A stretch of DNA of 64,000 bases from Ramlibacter tataouinensis (GTDB lineage Bacteria > Pseudomonadota > Gammaproteobacteria > Burkholderiales > Burkholderiaceae_C). The stretch is from assembly GCF_027941915.1 (NCBI RefSeq), contig NZ_CP116009.1, positions 682,001-746,000 of the forward strand, read 5' to 3'. Below the pieces are notes generated by a model that saw only the letters and a program-made list of their open reading frames with translations, did no database searches and was not told the DNA's origin. A program made the position numbers and the translations under genes. Positions 7,736 to 15,457 of the stretch are shown one piece after another. Every line of letters starts with the position of its first letter. Position 1 is the stretch's first letter.

Positions 7736-8638
7736 CTAAGGCTTCTTTCGGGCGGCGATCAGGCGGTCGGCGTAGGCCTGCCAGGGAGCACCCTTGTCCA
7801 GGCCCTGGAACACGCCGGCAGCGGCGTGGTCGGCCACCCACTGCTGCTTGTCGGCGATGGCCGCGGCCATCAGCGGCGGGAAGCCCGCCTCCTTCACCGT
7901 GTTGGCCGATTCGCGCATCTCCTCGGCGCGGCGCTTGCCGTGCTGCACCACGCGGCTGAAGAAGTAGGCGCCCTGGGTCGGCCAGTCGATGCCGGGGAAG
8001 GTCTCGGCCAGCGTCGGCAGCACATGGTCCTCCACGCCGTACTGGCGGGCGGTGGCGTAGCTCTCGATCACCAGCGCCTCCAGGCCCTTGATCATCACGC
8101 TGCGGCACATCTTGATGGCGCTGGCGACACCGAGCCGGTCGGACACGGGCTTGGCGTCCATGCCCCAGCCGGTCAGGAGCTGCGCCAGTTCCGCCGCCTT
8201 GGCGCCGCCCAGCAGCATCGGCACGCGGATGCCGTAAGGCGGCACCGAGGTCATCACGCCGGCCTCGACATAGTGCGCGCCGCGCGCGTCCACCAGCGCC
8301 GCCGCCTGCTGCTTGGTGCCGGGCGAGGCCGAGTTCAGGTCCAGGAACACGGTGCCCGGCCGCAGGAACGGCGCGGCCTCCTGCGCGACGGCCAGCGTGT
8401 TCGAGGCGGTCACGGCGGAGATCACCAGGTCGCTGGCCTCGCACAGCGCCTGCATGGAGGCCTGCGCGACGATGCCGGCCCGGCTTGCCAGCGCGAGTTC
8501 GCCCTCGCGCGTGGCAGGCTGTGCGAATTTCAGGTCCCAGGCGCTGGCCTGGGTGACGCCGGCTTGTTCCTTCAGGCCGGCCGCGAAGATCTTGCCGACC
8601 TCGCCCCAGCCGACCAGGCCGATGCGTGGCAATTGCAT
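7736..8638 (-). CDS. NAD(P)-binding dehydrogenase with DUF1932 domain (6PGDH/HIBADH-like)
   Basis: A 300-residue enzyme of the beta-hydroxyacid dehydrogenase superfamily. The N-terminal NAD(P) site is GLVGWGEVGKIFA (residues 7-19), and the C-terminal helical domain is of the DUF1932 type (VASAIKMCRSVMIKGLEALVIES near residues 170-195, where SAIKMCRS contains the catalytic-type Lys). This family oxidises or reduces 2-hydroxy or 3-hydroxy acids. It lies 10 bases after the Bug receptor gene and overlaps the AEC carrier start, so it is clearly part of the operon. The substrate is unknown. Confidence 0.82.
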   Translation of the reverse strand: MQLPRIGLVGWGEVGKIFAAGLKEQAGVTQASAWDLKFAQPATREGELALASRAGIVAQASMQALCEASDLVISAVTASNTLAVAQEAAPFLRPGTVFLDLNSASPGTKQQAAALVDARGAHYVEAGVMTSVPPYGIRVPMLLGGAKAAELAQLLTGWGMDAKPVSDRLGVASAIKMCRSVMIKGLEALVIESYATARQYGVEDHVLPTLAETFPGIDWPTQGAYFFSRVVQHGKRRAEEMRESANTVKEAGFPPLMAAAIADKQQWVADHAAAGVFQGLDKGAPWQAYADRLIAARKKP

Positions 8639-8648
8639 GTCAGTCCTC

Positions 8649-9629
8649 CTATTGGCGTGGAATGCCCGCGCGCGCGATCACCCCGGACCAGCGGCGGATG
8701 TCGGAGGCCAGGTGCTCGCCCAGTTGCGCCGGCGTGCCGCCCTGCGCCTCCATGTTCAGGTTGGCCAGCTTCTGGCGCAGCTCGGGGCGCGCCAGCGCGG
8801 CGTTGATCGCGCGGTTCAGGCGGTCGATGCGCTCGGGCGGCGTCTGCGCCGGCGCAGCCAGTCCGTTCCAGGACCGCAGGCTGAAATCGGCCAGCGGGCC
8901 GCCGGCCTCGCGCGCGGCCGGCACCTGCGGCAGCAGCGCGGTGCGCCGCTCGCCCAGCACCGCCAGCGGCCGCAGCGCGCCGCCGCGGATCTGTCCCAGC
9001 AGCGGGCCGGCGATGTCGATGGCGGCGTCGAGCTGGCCGCCACGCAGCGCGTTGACCACCGGCGGCGTGCCGTTGAAGGGCACCACCTGGGCGGCGATGC
9101 CGGCGGCGGACTTGAACAGCTCCGCCGCCAGGTTCTGGGTGGTGCCGACCTGCGGCGTGCCGAGGTTGAGCTTGCCGGGGTTGGCGCGCGCCCAGGCCAG
9201 CAGGTCCGGCAGCGAGCGGAAGCGCCCGCCTTCCGCGGCCACCAGCACCAGGTCGAACGCCGCCAGCTGCGATACCGGCGCGAAGTCGCGCAGGGTGTCG
9301 AAGGGCAGCGACTGGAACAGGGCCGCGCTGACCGCCGTACCGCTCGACACCAGCAGCAGCGTGTGGCCATCGGGCTCGGCACGCGCCACCTGCTCGCCGG
9401 CGACCACGCCGCCGGCGCCCGGCCTGTTGTCGATCACGACCGGCTGGCCGAGGTCGGCGGCGATCGCCTGTCCCACGGCGCGCGCCGTCAGGTCGGCGGC
9501 GCCGCCGGCGCCATTGGGCACGACGATGCGGATCGGGCGCGACGGAAAGGCCGGCTGCGCCAGCGCCGCCAGCGGAGCGGCGGCGACCAGCGCGCAGGAT
9601 CGGAACAGGAAGACGCGGCGGTCGGACAT
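8649..9629 (-). CDS. Bug-type tripartite tricarboxylate transporter receptor
   Basis: A 326-residue periplasmic solute receptor of the Bug/TctC family. After a signal peptide (about residues 1-24) the mature protein begins PFPSRP-like (PAFPSRPIRIVVPNGAGGAAD), the classic Bug N-terminus, and continues with NRPGAGG and PDGHTLLLV. Such receptors bind carboxylates, and many are orphans without TctA/TctB, as here. Its position inside a liv-type ABC operon, 11 bases from livF, is unusual because the two systems are unrelated. Confidence 0.88.
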   Translation of the reverse strand: MSDRRVFLFRSCALVAAAPLAALAQPAFPSRPIRIVVPNGAGGAADLTARAVGQAIAADLGQPVVIDNRPGAGGVVAGEQVARAEPDGHTLLLVSSGTAVSAALFQSLPFDTLRDFAPVSQLAAFDLVLVAAEGGRFRSLPDLLAWARANPGKLNLGTPQVGTTQNLAAELFKSAAGIAAQVVPFNGTPPVVNALRGGQLDAAIDIAGPLLGQIRGGALRPLAVLGERRTALLPQVPAAREAGGPLADFSLRSWNGLAAPAQTPPERIDRLNRAINAALARPELRQKLANLNMEAQGGTPAQLGEHLASDIRRWSGVIARAGIPRQ

Positions 9630-9640
9630 CGGCGCGCAGC

Positions 9641-10345
9641 TTACCGCGCCACGCCCAGCAACCGGTCGAGCAGCGCGTCGTCGTGCAGCAGCTCGCTTGC
9701 GCTGCCGCCGTGCACCACGGTGCCGCGGTCGAGCACCACGGCGCGGTCCGAGATCGCCAGGATCGCCTGCGGGTGCTGCTCCACGATGATGGCCGACAGG
9801 CCCTCGTCGCGGGTGATGCGGCGGATCGCGCGCAGCAGCTCGTCGACGATGATCGGCGCCAGGCCCTCCAGCGGCTCGTCCAGCAGCAGCACGCGCGGGT
9901 TGACGACCAGCGCGCGGCCCACGGCCAGCATCTGCTGCTCGCCGCCCGACAGCTGCGTGCCCAGGTTGCCCTTGCGCTCGGCCAGCCGCGGGAACATCGC
10001 GTACACCGCATCGGGCGTCCAGCGGCCCGGCCGCGCCACGGCGGTCAGGTTCTCGTCCACCGTGAGCGACTTGAAGATGTTGCGCTCCTGCGGCACCCAG
10101 CCGATGCCGGCGCCGGCCCGCTGGTGCGCGGGCAGCTTGTGCAGGGCCGCGCCGGCCAGCTCGATGCTGCCGGCGTGCCGGCGCGTGACGCCGGCCAGGG
10201 TGTTGATCAGCGTGGTCTTGCCGGTGCCGTTGCGGCCCAGCAGGGCCAGCGTGGCGCCCTCCTCCAGCGAGAACGACACGCCTTGCAGCACCACGGCTTC
10301 GCCGTAGCCGGCCGACAGGCCTTCGACCTTCAGCAGATCAGCCAT
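9641..10345 (-). CDS. livF: Branched-chain/aromatic-acid ABC transporter ATPase, LivF type
   Basis: A 234-residue ATP-binding subunit. Walker A is GRNGTGKTT (about residues 37-45), the signature is LSGGEQQML and Walker B is RVLLLDEPLEGLAP. The EGLAP sequence and short length mark the LivF branch. It starts eight bases inside the end of the LivG gene, so translation is coupled. With the LivG, LivM, LivH and receptor genes upstream it forms a complete HAAT-family importer. Confidence 0.9.
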   Translation of the reverse strand: MADLLKVEGLSAGYGEAVVLQGVSFSLEEGATLALLGRNGTGKTTLINTLAGVTRRHAGSIELAGAALHKLPAHQRAGAGIGWVPQERNIFKSLTVDENLTAVARPGRWTPDAVYAMFPRLAERKGNLGTQLSGGEQQMLAVGRALVVNPRVLLLDEPLEGLAPIIVDELLRAIRRITRDEGLSAIIVEQHPQAILAISDRAVVLDRGTVVHGGSASELLHDDALLDRLLGVAR

Positions 10346-11117
10346 GGGCCGCCTCCGCGTGGCGCTGCGCCTCGCCGCTGCCCAGGTAGACCTCGCGCAC
10401 CCGGTCGTCGGCCGCGATCTCCTCGGGCGTGCCCTCGGTCAGCACGGTGCCGTTGACCAGCACCGTCATGCGCTTGGCGAAACTGAAGACCAGGTCCATG
10501 TCGTGTTCGATCAGCAGCACCGACACGTCGGCCGGCAGGGCGGCGACGGTCTGCAGGATTTCCTCGCGCTCGCCGGCCGGCACGCCCGCCACCGGCTCGT
10601 CCAGCAGCAGCACGCGCGGCTCGCAGGCCAGCGCGATCGCGATCTCCAGCAGGCGGCGCTTGCCGTAGGCCAGGTGCTCGGTGCGCTGCTCCATCACCTC
10701 GGACAGGCGGAACTGCTCCAGCAGCTGCTCGCAGCGCGCGGCCACGCCGCTGTCGCGGCCCAGCGCCTGCCAGAAGCGGGCGCCCAGGCCGCGCTGCTGC
10801 GACACCACCATGGCCAGCGTCTGCAGCGGCGTCATGGAGCCGAACAGCTGGTTGATCTGGAAGGTGCGCACCATGCCGCGGCGCACCCGCTGGTGCGGCG
10901 GCAGGCGGCTGATGTCCTGGCCTTCCAGCGCGATGCGGCCCTCGGTGGGATCCAGCACGCCGGTCAGCAGGTTGATCAGGGTGGTCTTGCCGGCCCCGTT
11001 GGGGCCGATCAGGGCGTGGCGGGCGCCGCGCTGCAGGTCGAGCGTGACGTTGTTGGTGGCCGTGATGCCGCCGAACCGCTTCACCAGCCCTTGCGCGGAC
11101 AGGACGATATCGCTCAT
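10338..11117 (-). CDS. livG: Branched-chain/aromatic-acid ABC transporter ATPase, LivG type
   Basis: A 259-residue ATP-binding subunit. Walker A is GPNGAGKTT (about residues 39-47), with the LivG-type VRTFQINQLF segment and Walker B VLLLDEPVAGV. The usual LSGGQQ signature is degenerate here (LAYGKRRLLEIA), which is normal for LivG. The start at 11117 (MSDIVLSAQGL) is taken because it overlaps the livM stop by four bases and begins at the family's first strand; the longer frame continuing upstream shadows livM. Confidence 0.9.
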   Translation of the reverse strand: MSDIVLSAQGLVKRFGGITATNNVTLDLQRGARHALIGPNGAGKTTLINLLTGVLDPTEGRIALEGQDISRLPPHQRVRRGMVRTFQINQLFGSMTPLQTLAMVVSQQRGLGARFWQALGRDSGVAARCEQLLEQFRLSEVMEQRTEHLAYGKRRLLEIAIALACEPRVLLLDEPVAGVPAGEREEILQTVAALPADVSVLLIEHDMDLVFSFAKRMTVLVNGTVLTEGTPEEIAADDRVREVYLGSGEAQRHAEAAHG

Positions 11118-12142
11118 GCCGCCCTCCCGCGCCGCCGCCAGGTCCAGGGCTTGAACAGGCGGTCGCGGCCGACCAGCACCAGCACCACCAGGAACAGGCC
11201 CAGCCAGAAGGTCCAGTACTGCGGCGTGATGGCCGACAGGAAGTCCTGCATCAGCTTGAAGACGATGGCACCCAGCACGCCGCCGTACAGCCAGCCGGTG
11301 CCGCCCACCACCAGGATCAGCAGCACGTCGGCCGAGCGGTGGAACTCGAATACGTCGAGCGAGGCGAAGCCGGTGGTCTGCGCCAGCAGCGCGCCGGCCG
11401 CGCCGGCCAGCGCGGCGGCCACGGTGTAGACCAACGCGATGCGCGAGCCGACCGGGATGCCGACGGCCATCGCGCGCAGCCGGTTGTCGCGGATCGCCTC
11501 CAGCGTCGCGCCGAAGGGCGAGCGCACGAAGCGGCGCACGAACAGAAAGCACAGCAGCAGCACGGCCAGCGAGTACCAGGCCGCCGTGCGGCCCATCAGG
11601 TCGAACTCGAACTGCCCCAGCACCGGGCCCATGACCACGCCCTGCAGGCCGTCGGCGCCGCCGGTCAGCCAGTCGAGCTTGTTGGCCAGCTCCAGCAGGA
11701 TCAGCGCCGTGCCCAGGGTCACCATCAGCCGCGTGAGGTCGCTGCCGCGCTGCACCGTGAGGCTGGCCACCGCGCCCAGCACGGCGGCGGCGGCGATGCC
11801 GACGGCCAGGCCGACCAGCGGATCGGGCATCACGTGCTTGGCGAACAGCGCCGCGCTGTAGGCGCCGAAGCCGAAGAAGGCCGCGTGGCCGAGCGAGACG
11901 ATGCCGGTGTAGCCCAGCACCAGGTCCAGCGAGATGGCGAACAGCGCCACGATCGCGATTTCGTTGACGATGGCCGAGTACTGCGACAGCAGCAGCGGCG
12001 AGGCGAAGGCCGCCAGCCACAGCAGCGGCTCCCAGGCGCGCCAGCGGGCGGCGCGCAGCAGCGCGGCCTGCGCGCGATCGCCGGAGACGGACAGCGGCGC
12101 GCCGGTGACGGCAGTGCCTTCGGACGGTCGGACGGCGCTCAT
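11114..12142 (-). CDS. livM: ABC transporter permease, LivM type
   Basis: A 342-residue inner-membrane permease. A roughly 35-residue hydrophilic N-terminus precedes about eight to ten spans. The signature GYTGIVSLGHAAFFGFGAY identifies the LivM subfamily, with the EAA-like loop SPFGATLEAIRDNRLRAMAVG later. The start at 12142 overlaps the livH stop by four bases (ATGA-type coupling). It pairs with LivH to form the translocation pore. Confidence 0.9.
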   Translation of the reverse strand: MSAVRPSEGTAVTGAPLSVSGDRAQAALLRAARWRAWEPLLWLAAFASPLLLSQYSAIVNEIAIVALFAISLDLVLGYTGIVSLGHAAFFGFGAYSAALFAKHVMPDPLVGLAVGIAAAAVLGAVASLTVQRGSDLTRLMVTLGTALILLELANKLDWLTGGADGLQGVVMGPVLGQFEFDLMGRTAAWYSLAVLLLCFLFVRRFVRSPFGATLEAIRDNRLRAMAVGIPVGSRIALVYTVAAALAGAAGALLAQTTGFASLDVFEFHRSADVLLILVVGGTGWLYGGVLGAIVFKLMQDFLSAITPQYWTFWLGLFLVVLVLVGRDRLFKPWTWRRRGRAA

Positions 12143-13011
12143 GCCTTGGCCCCCCGCGAGAACAGGCCCTGCGGCCGCCAGATCAGGATGGCGATCATCA
12201 GCGTGTAGACGATGAAGGCGCCCAGCTTGGGGATGTAGTACTTGCCGGCCACGTCGGCGATGCCCAGCAGCAGGGCCGCCAGCAGCGGGCCGGTGATCGA
12301 GGAGGTGCCGCCCACGGCCACCACGATCAGGAAATAGATCATGAACTTGAGCGGGAAGGTCGGGTCCAGCCCCAGCACCTCGGCGCCCAGCGCGCCGCCC
12401 AGGCCGGCCAGGCCGCTGCCGAAGGCGAAGGTGGTGAGGAACACGACGTTGACGTTGATGCCCATGCCGGCGGCCACGCGCTGGTCGTCCACCGCCGCGC
12501 GCAGGCGGCTGCCGAAGCGGGTGCGCGACAGCACGTACTGCAGTGCGATGGTCAGCGCGGCGCAGACGGCGATGATGAACAGGCGGTAGTGGCCCATGCC
12601 CAGGGTCCAGGCGCCGCTGCCGATCTCGGTGCGGCCGCGCAGCCATTGCGGCAGCTGGATCAGCTGCTGGGTCGAGCCCACGAAGAAGTCGACCGCCGCC
12701 ACCGCCATGAAGGTCAGGCCGATGGAGAACAGCACCTGGTCCAGGTGCGGCTTGTGGTACAGCGGCCGGTACAGGGTGCGCTCCAGCACCGCGCCGAGCA
12801 GCGCCGGCACGACGAAGGCGATCGGCAGGCACACCAGGAAGGGCACGTCGGCGCGCTGCATCAGCAGCACCGTCACGTAGCCGCCGGCCATGGCGAAGGC
12901 GCCGTGGGCCAGGTTGATGAAGTTCATCAAGCCCATGGTCACGGCCAGGCCCAGGGCCAGGATGAACAGCAGCATGCCGTAGGCGATGCCGTCGAAGAGG
13001 ATGGTGAGCAT
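12139..13011 (-). CDS. livH: ABC transporter permease, LivH type
   Basis: A 290-residue inner-membrane permease with about eight spans. GIAYGMLLFILALGLAVTMGLM and FINLAHGAFAMAGGY are typical LivH sequences. It follows the receptor gene after a 76-base gap that contains a strong hairpin (13052-13077), and its stop overlaps livM by four bases. Confidence 0.92.
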   Translation of the reverse strand: MLTILFDGIAYGMLLFILALGLAVTMGLMNFINLAHGAFAMAGGYVTVLLMQRADVPFLVCLPIAFVVPALLGAVLERTLYRPLYHKPHLDQVLFSIGLTFMAVAAVDFFVGSTQQLIQLPQWLRGRTEIGSGAWTLGMGHYRLFIIAVCAALTIALQYVLSRTRFGSRLRAAVDDQRVAAGMGINVNVVFLTTFAFGSGLAGLGGALGAEVLGLDPTFPLKFMIYFLIVVAVGGTSSITGPLLAALLLGIADVAGKYYIPKLGAFIVYTLMIAILIWRPQGLFSRGAKA

Positions 13012-13051
13012 CAGTTCCTTGCCATTGCGGGCCCGGACCGCAATCGATGGA

Positions 13052-13077
13052 CCCGGGCGGCGTCCGATCCGCCCGGG
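13052..13077 (-). terminator. Intra-operon hairpin between receptor and permease genes
   Basis: A perfect nine-pair stem (CCCGGGCGG at 13052-13060 with CCGCCCGGG at 13069-13077, eight-base loop) lies just after the receptor stop and before livH. Without a T-tract it is more likely to attenuate transcription or protect the 3' end of the receptor message, allowing excess receptor over membrane subunits. Confidence 0.5.
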
Positions 13078-13087
13078 CCCAGCGGGG

Positions 13088-14260
13088 TCACTTCGTCTTG
13101 CCGGGGTCCTTGACGTCCTTGATCACGTCGAACTCGACGTTCCAGAGCTGGCCGTCCTTCTTCTCGACCTTGCGCAGGTACACGTTCTGCGTGATGTCGC
13201 GGGTCTGGGCGTCGATCAGCACCGGGCCGCGCGGGCTCTCGAACATGTCGCCCTTCATGGCGTTGACCAGGGCCTCGCCCTTGCCCTTGCCGCCGGTCTT
13301 CTTGATCGCGTCGTAGATCAGGCGCATGCCGTCGTAGCCGCCCATCGCCATGAAGTTGGGGCGCAGGCCGTTGTTGGCCTTCTGGAAGGCCTCGACGAAC
13401 TTCTTGTTGGCCGCCGAGGGGTGCGCGGCCGAGTAGTGGTGCGAGGTCACCACGCCGACGGCGGCATCGCCCATGTCGTTGAGCTGGTCGTCGTCGGTCA
13501 CGTCGCCGGTGGCGATCAGGCGGATGCCGGCCTTGTCCATGCCGCGCTCGGCAAACTGCTTCATCACCGCCGCGCCGGCGCCGGAGGGCACGAACACGAA
13601 CAGCGCATCGGGCTTGAGGTCGCGCACCTTCTGCAGGAAGGGGGCGAAGTCCGGGTTGCGCAGCGGCACGCGCAGCGACTCGGGCACCTTGCCGCCGTTG
13701 AACTGGAAGCGCTCCTTGAAGAACTTCTCGGCGTCGATGCCGGGGCCGTAGTCGCTCACCAGCGTCACCACGTTCTTGATGCCGTTCTTGGGCGCCCAGT
13801 CGGCCAGCGCCACCGACACCTGCGGCAGCGTGAAGCTGGAGCGCACGATGAAGGGCGAGGCCTGGGTGATGCTGGAGGTGGCCGCGGCCATCACCACCAG
13901 CGGGGTCTTCGACTGCGTCGCGAGCGGCGCCACCGCCAGCGCCGAGGGCGTGATGCCCATGCCGGCCAGCACGTCGACCTTGTCGTTGACGATCAGTTCC
14001 TGCGCCAGGCGGCGCGTCATGTCGGGCAGGCTGGTGTCGTCCTTGACGATCAATTCCACCTTGCGGCCGGCCACGGTGTCGCCGTTCTGGGCGATCCACA
14101 GGCGGGCAGCGGCCTCGACCTGGCGGCCGGTGGTGGCCTGCTGGCCGGTCATCGGCAGGATCAGGCCGACCTTGAAGGGCGCGCCTTGGGCGAAGGCCAG
14201 GCCGCCGCTGGCCAGCAGGGCCGCGCAGGCGGTGGCCCGCAGCAGGTTTCTCTTGTTCAT
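13088..14260 (-). CDS. ABC transporter substrate-binding protein, LivK type
   Basis: A 390-residue periplasmic receptor of the leucine/amide/aromatic family (Peripla_BP_6). A signal peptide covers about residues 1-24 and the mature start is APFKVGLILPMTGQQATTGRQ. The family's fold continues to the C-terminus. In Burkholderiales such receptors often bind aromatic acids rather than amino acids, and the neighbouring VanAB-type genes suggest that possibility here. It is the first gene of the minus-strand run reaching 5727. Confidence 0.88.
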   Translation of the reverse strand: MNKRNLLRATACAALLASGGLAFAQGAPFKVGLILPMTGQQATTGRQVEAAARLWIAQNGDTVAGRKVELIVKDDTSLPDMTRRLAQELIVNDKVDVLAGMGITPSALAVAPLATQSKTPLVVMAAATSSITQASPFIVRSSFTLPQVSVALADWAPKNGIKNVVTLVSDYGPGIDAEKFFKERFQFNGGKVPESLRVPLRNPDFAPFLQKVRDLKPDALFVFVPSGAGAAVMKQFAERGMDKAGIRLIATGDVTDDDQLNDMGDAAVGVVTSHHYSAAHPSAANKKFVEAFQKANNGLRPNFMAMGGYDGMRLIYDAIKKTGGKGKGEALVNAMKGDMFESPRGPVLIDAQTRDITQNVYLRKVEKKDGQLWNVEFDVIKDVKDPGKTK

Positions 14261-14358
14261 CGAAGGTCTCCTGGTAGGGGAAAGGAATCGGGCACGGGCA
14301 TCCGCCGCCGGGCTGTGATTCTGGTCAGCGCCGGGCCCATGGCCAAGGCAGGGGGCGG

Positions 14359-14384
14359 TCTATCAGCTATCCCTTTTGAGCATA
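14359..14384. repeat. AT-rich motif, copy 1 (upstream of the livK-type operon)
   Basis: TCTATCAGCTATCCC followed by TTTTGAGCATA. A close copy is at 15368-15394; the first 15 bases agree at 13 positions. It sits about 100 bases upstream of the receptor gene at 14260 in an otherwise GC-rich gap (14261-14480). It contains a tandem CTATC-AG-CTATC. It is a candidate binding site for a shared regulator, possibly the GntR protein encoded next to it, or a promoter element. Confidence 0.45.
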
Positions 14385-14480
14385 GCCCGGCGGCCGATCT
14401 TTGTCGCTCGGCAGGCGCCCACGAGGCACCCTGCGCACGGCGGGCATCGGGTCGAGCGCTCCGGAGGGCGGCCGGCGCGC

Positions 14481-15242
14481 TCATGCGCGCTTGCGGATCA
14501 GCCGCACGGCGGGCATGCGGTCGAGGTGGGGACCCTGCACGGCTTCGCGCAGGTTGCGTTGCGCCAGCCGCGAGTGCTCGCGCATGATGGCCTCGGCGCG
14601 CGCGCCTTCGCGCTGCCCGATCGCCTCGAGCACCTGGCGATGCTGGTCCTGCGCGACGATGAGCATGTCGCGCGCCTGGGCCGAATTGGCCTGGACCACG
14701 ACGAAGCCCGAGGGCGACGCGAACGGCAGGCTAACCACCCGCTCCAGCTCGCGCGCCAGCACCGGGCTGCCGGCCGCTTCGGCCAGCAGGGCATGGAAGC
14801 GCTGGTTCAGCGCCACGTAGCGGGAGAACGCCTCGTCGTCCAGGGCCGGCTGCGCCAGCACGGCGTCGATGCCGGCCAGGCACTCGCCGGCTTCGGCCAG
14901 CACCACCGCGGGCGCGCCGCGCTCGGCCGCCAGGCGCGCGGCCAGGCCTTCCAGCGTGCCGCGCAGCTCGATCGCGTCGGCCACGTCGCGCTCGCTGAAG
15001 GTGCGCACCGCGTAGCCGCCGTTGGGCAGGGCTTCCAGCAGGCCCTCCTGCTCCAGCCGCATCAGGGCGGCCCGGATCGGCGTGCGCGACACGCCCAGCC
15101 GCTCCACGATCGCCAGCTCGGCGATGCGGCTGCCGCCGGGCAGCTCGCCGGACAGGATCAGCTCGCGCAGCCGCAATTGCGCCTTGACGGCCTGGGAAGC
15201 GCTGCCTTCGACTTCAGGGACTGTCCTGGATTCGTTCTTCAT
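14481..15242 (-). CDS. GntR family regulator, FCD (FadR-C) type
   Basis: A 253-residue regulator. The winged HTH covers about residues 14-80 (LRLRELILSGELPGGSRIAE, then LGVSRTPIRAALMRLEQEGLLE), and the rest is an FCD effector domain with conserved Asp/His metal-ligand positions (NQRFHALL and later DQHRQVLEAI). The start at 15242 (MKNESRTVPEV) is chosen because it is the closest ATG to the HTH; the longer frame crosses the palindrome at 15241-15250. It is divergent from the VanA-type oxygenase gene and adjacent to the liv operon, either of which may be its target. Confidence 0.88.
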   Translation of the reverse strand: MKNESRTVPEVEGSASQAVKAQLRLRELILSGELPGGSRIAELAIVERLGVSRTPIRAALMRLEQEGLLEALPNGGYAVRTFSERDVADAIELRGTLEGLAARLAAERGAPAVVLAEAGECLAGIDAVLAQPALDDEAFSRYVALNQRFHALLAEAAGSPVLARELERVVSLPFASPSGFVVVQANSAQARDMLIVAQDQHRQVLEAIGQREGARAEAIMREHSRLAQRNLREAVQGPHLDRMPAVRLIRKRA

Positions 15243-15250
15243 GTATACAT
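15241..15250. promoter_or_regulatory. Candidate GntR/FCD operator overlapping its own start codon
   Basis: ATGTATACAT is a perfect ten-base palindrome and includes the first bases of the regulator's start codon (minus strand). GntR/FCD operators commonly contain TGTATACA-like cores. Autorepression is the natural inference. Confidence 0.5.
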
Positions 15251-15367
15251 TGACCTCGTTCCGGTGGCCCGACCCCGGGCGTCTGGAAACCCAGCACGAG
15301 GGCCGCATTCTCCAATGAAAACAGCCTGAATCCAGCCATTCTCCGACGCCCTCCAAGACCGGCCGGT

Positions 15368-15394
15368 TCTATCAGTTATTCCGCTTTCTGCATA
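15368..15394. repeat. AT-rich motif, copy 2 (between gntR and vanA)
   Basis: TCTATCAGTTATTCC followed by GCTTTCTGCATA, the second copy of the motif at 14359-14384. It lies about 64 bases upstream of the VanA-type gene. It has the same orientation relative to the minus-strand gntR gene as copy 1 has to the livK-type gene. It is immediately followed by another symmetric site, ATAC-N5-GTAT (15392-15404). Confidence 0.45.
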
Positions 15395-15404
15395 CACACG
15401 GTAT
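15392..15404. promoter_or_regulatory. Second possible GntR half-palindrome upstream of vanA
   Basis: ATAC-ACACG-GTAT is symmetric around five central bases and shares the GTATAC half-site with the palindrome at 15241. It sits 53 bases before the oxygenase start, a position expected for a repressor site. Binding is inferred. Confidence 0.3.
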
Positions 15405-15457
15405 TCCGGACGGCACAATCACGGCATCGTATCCGCACTGTCCTGCCCTCGAAAGCC

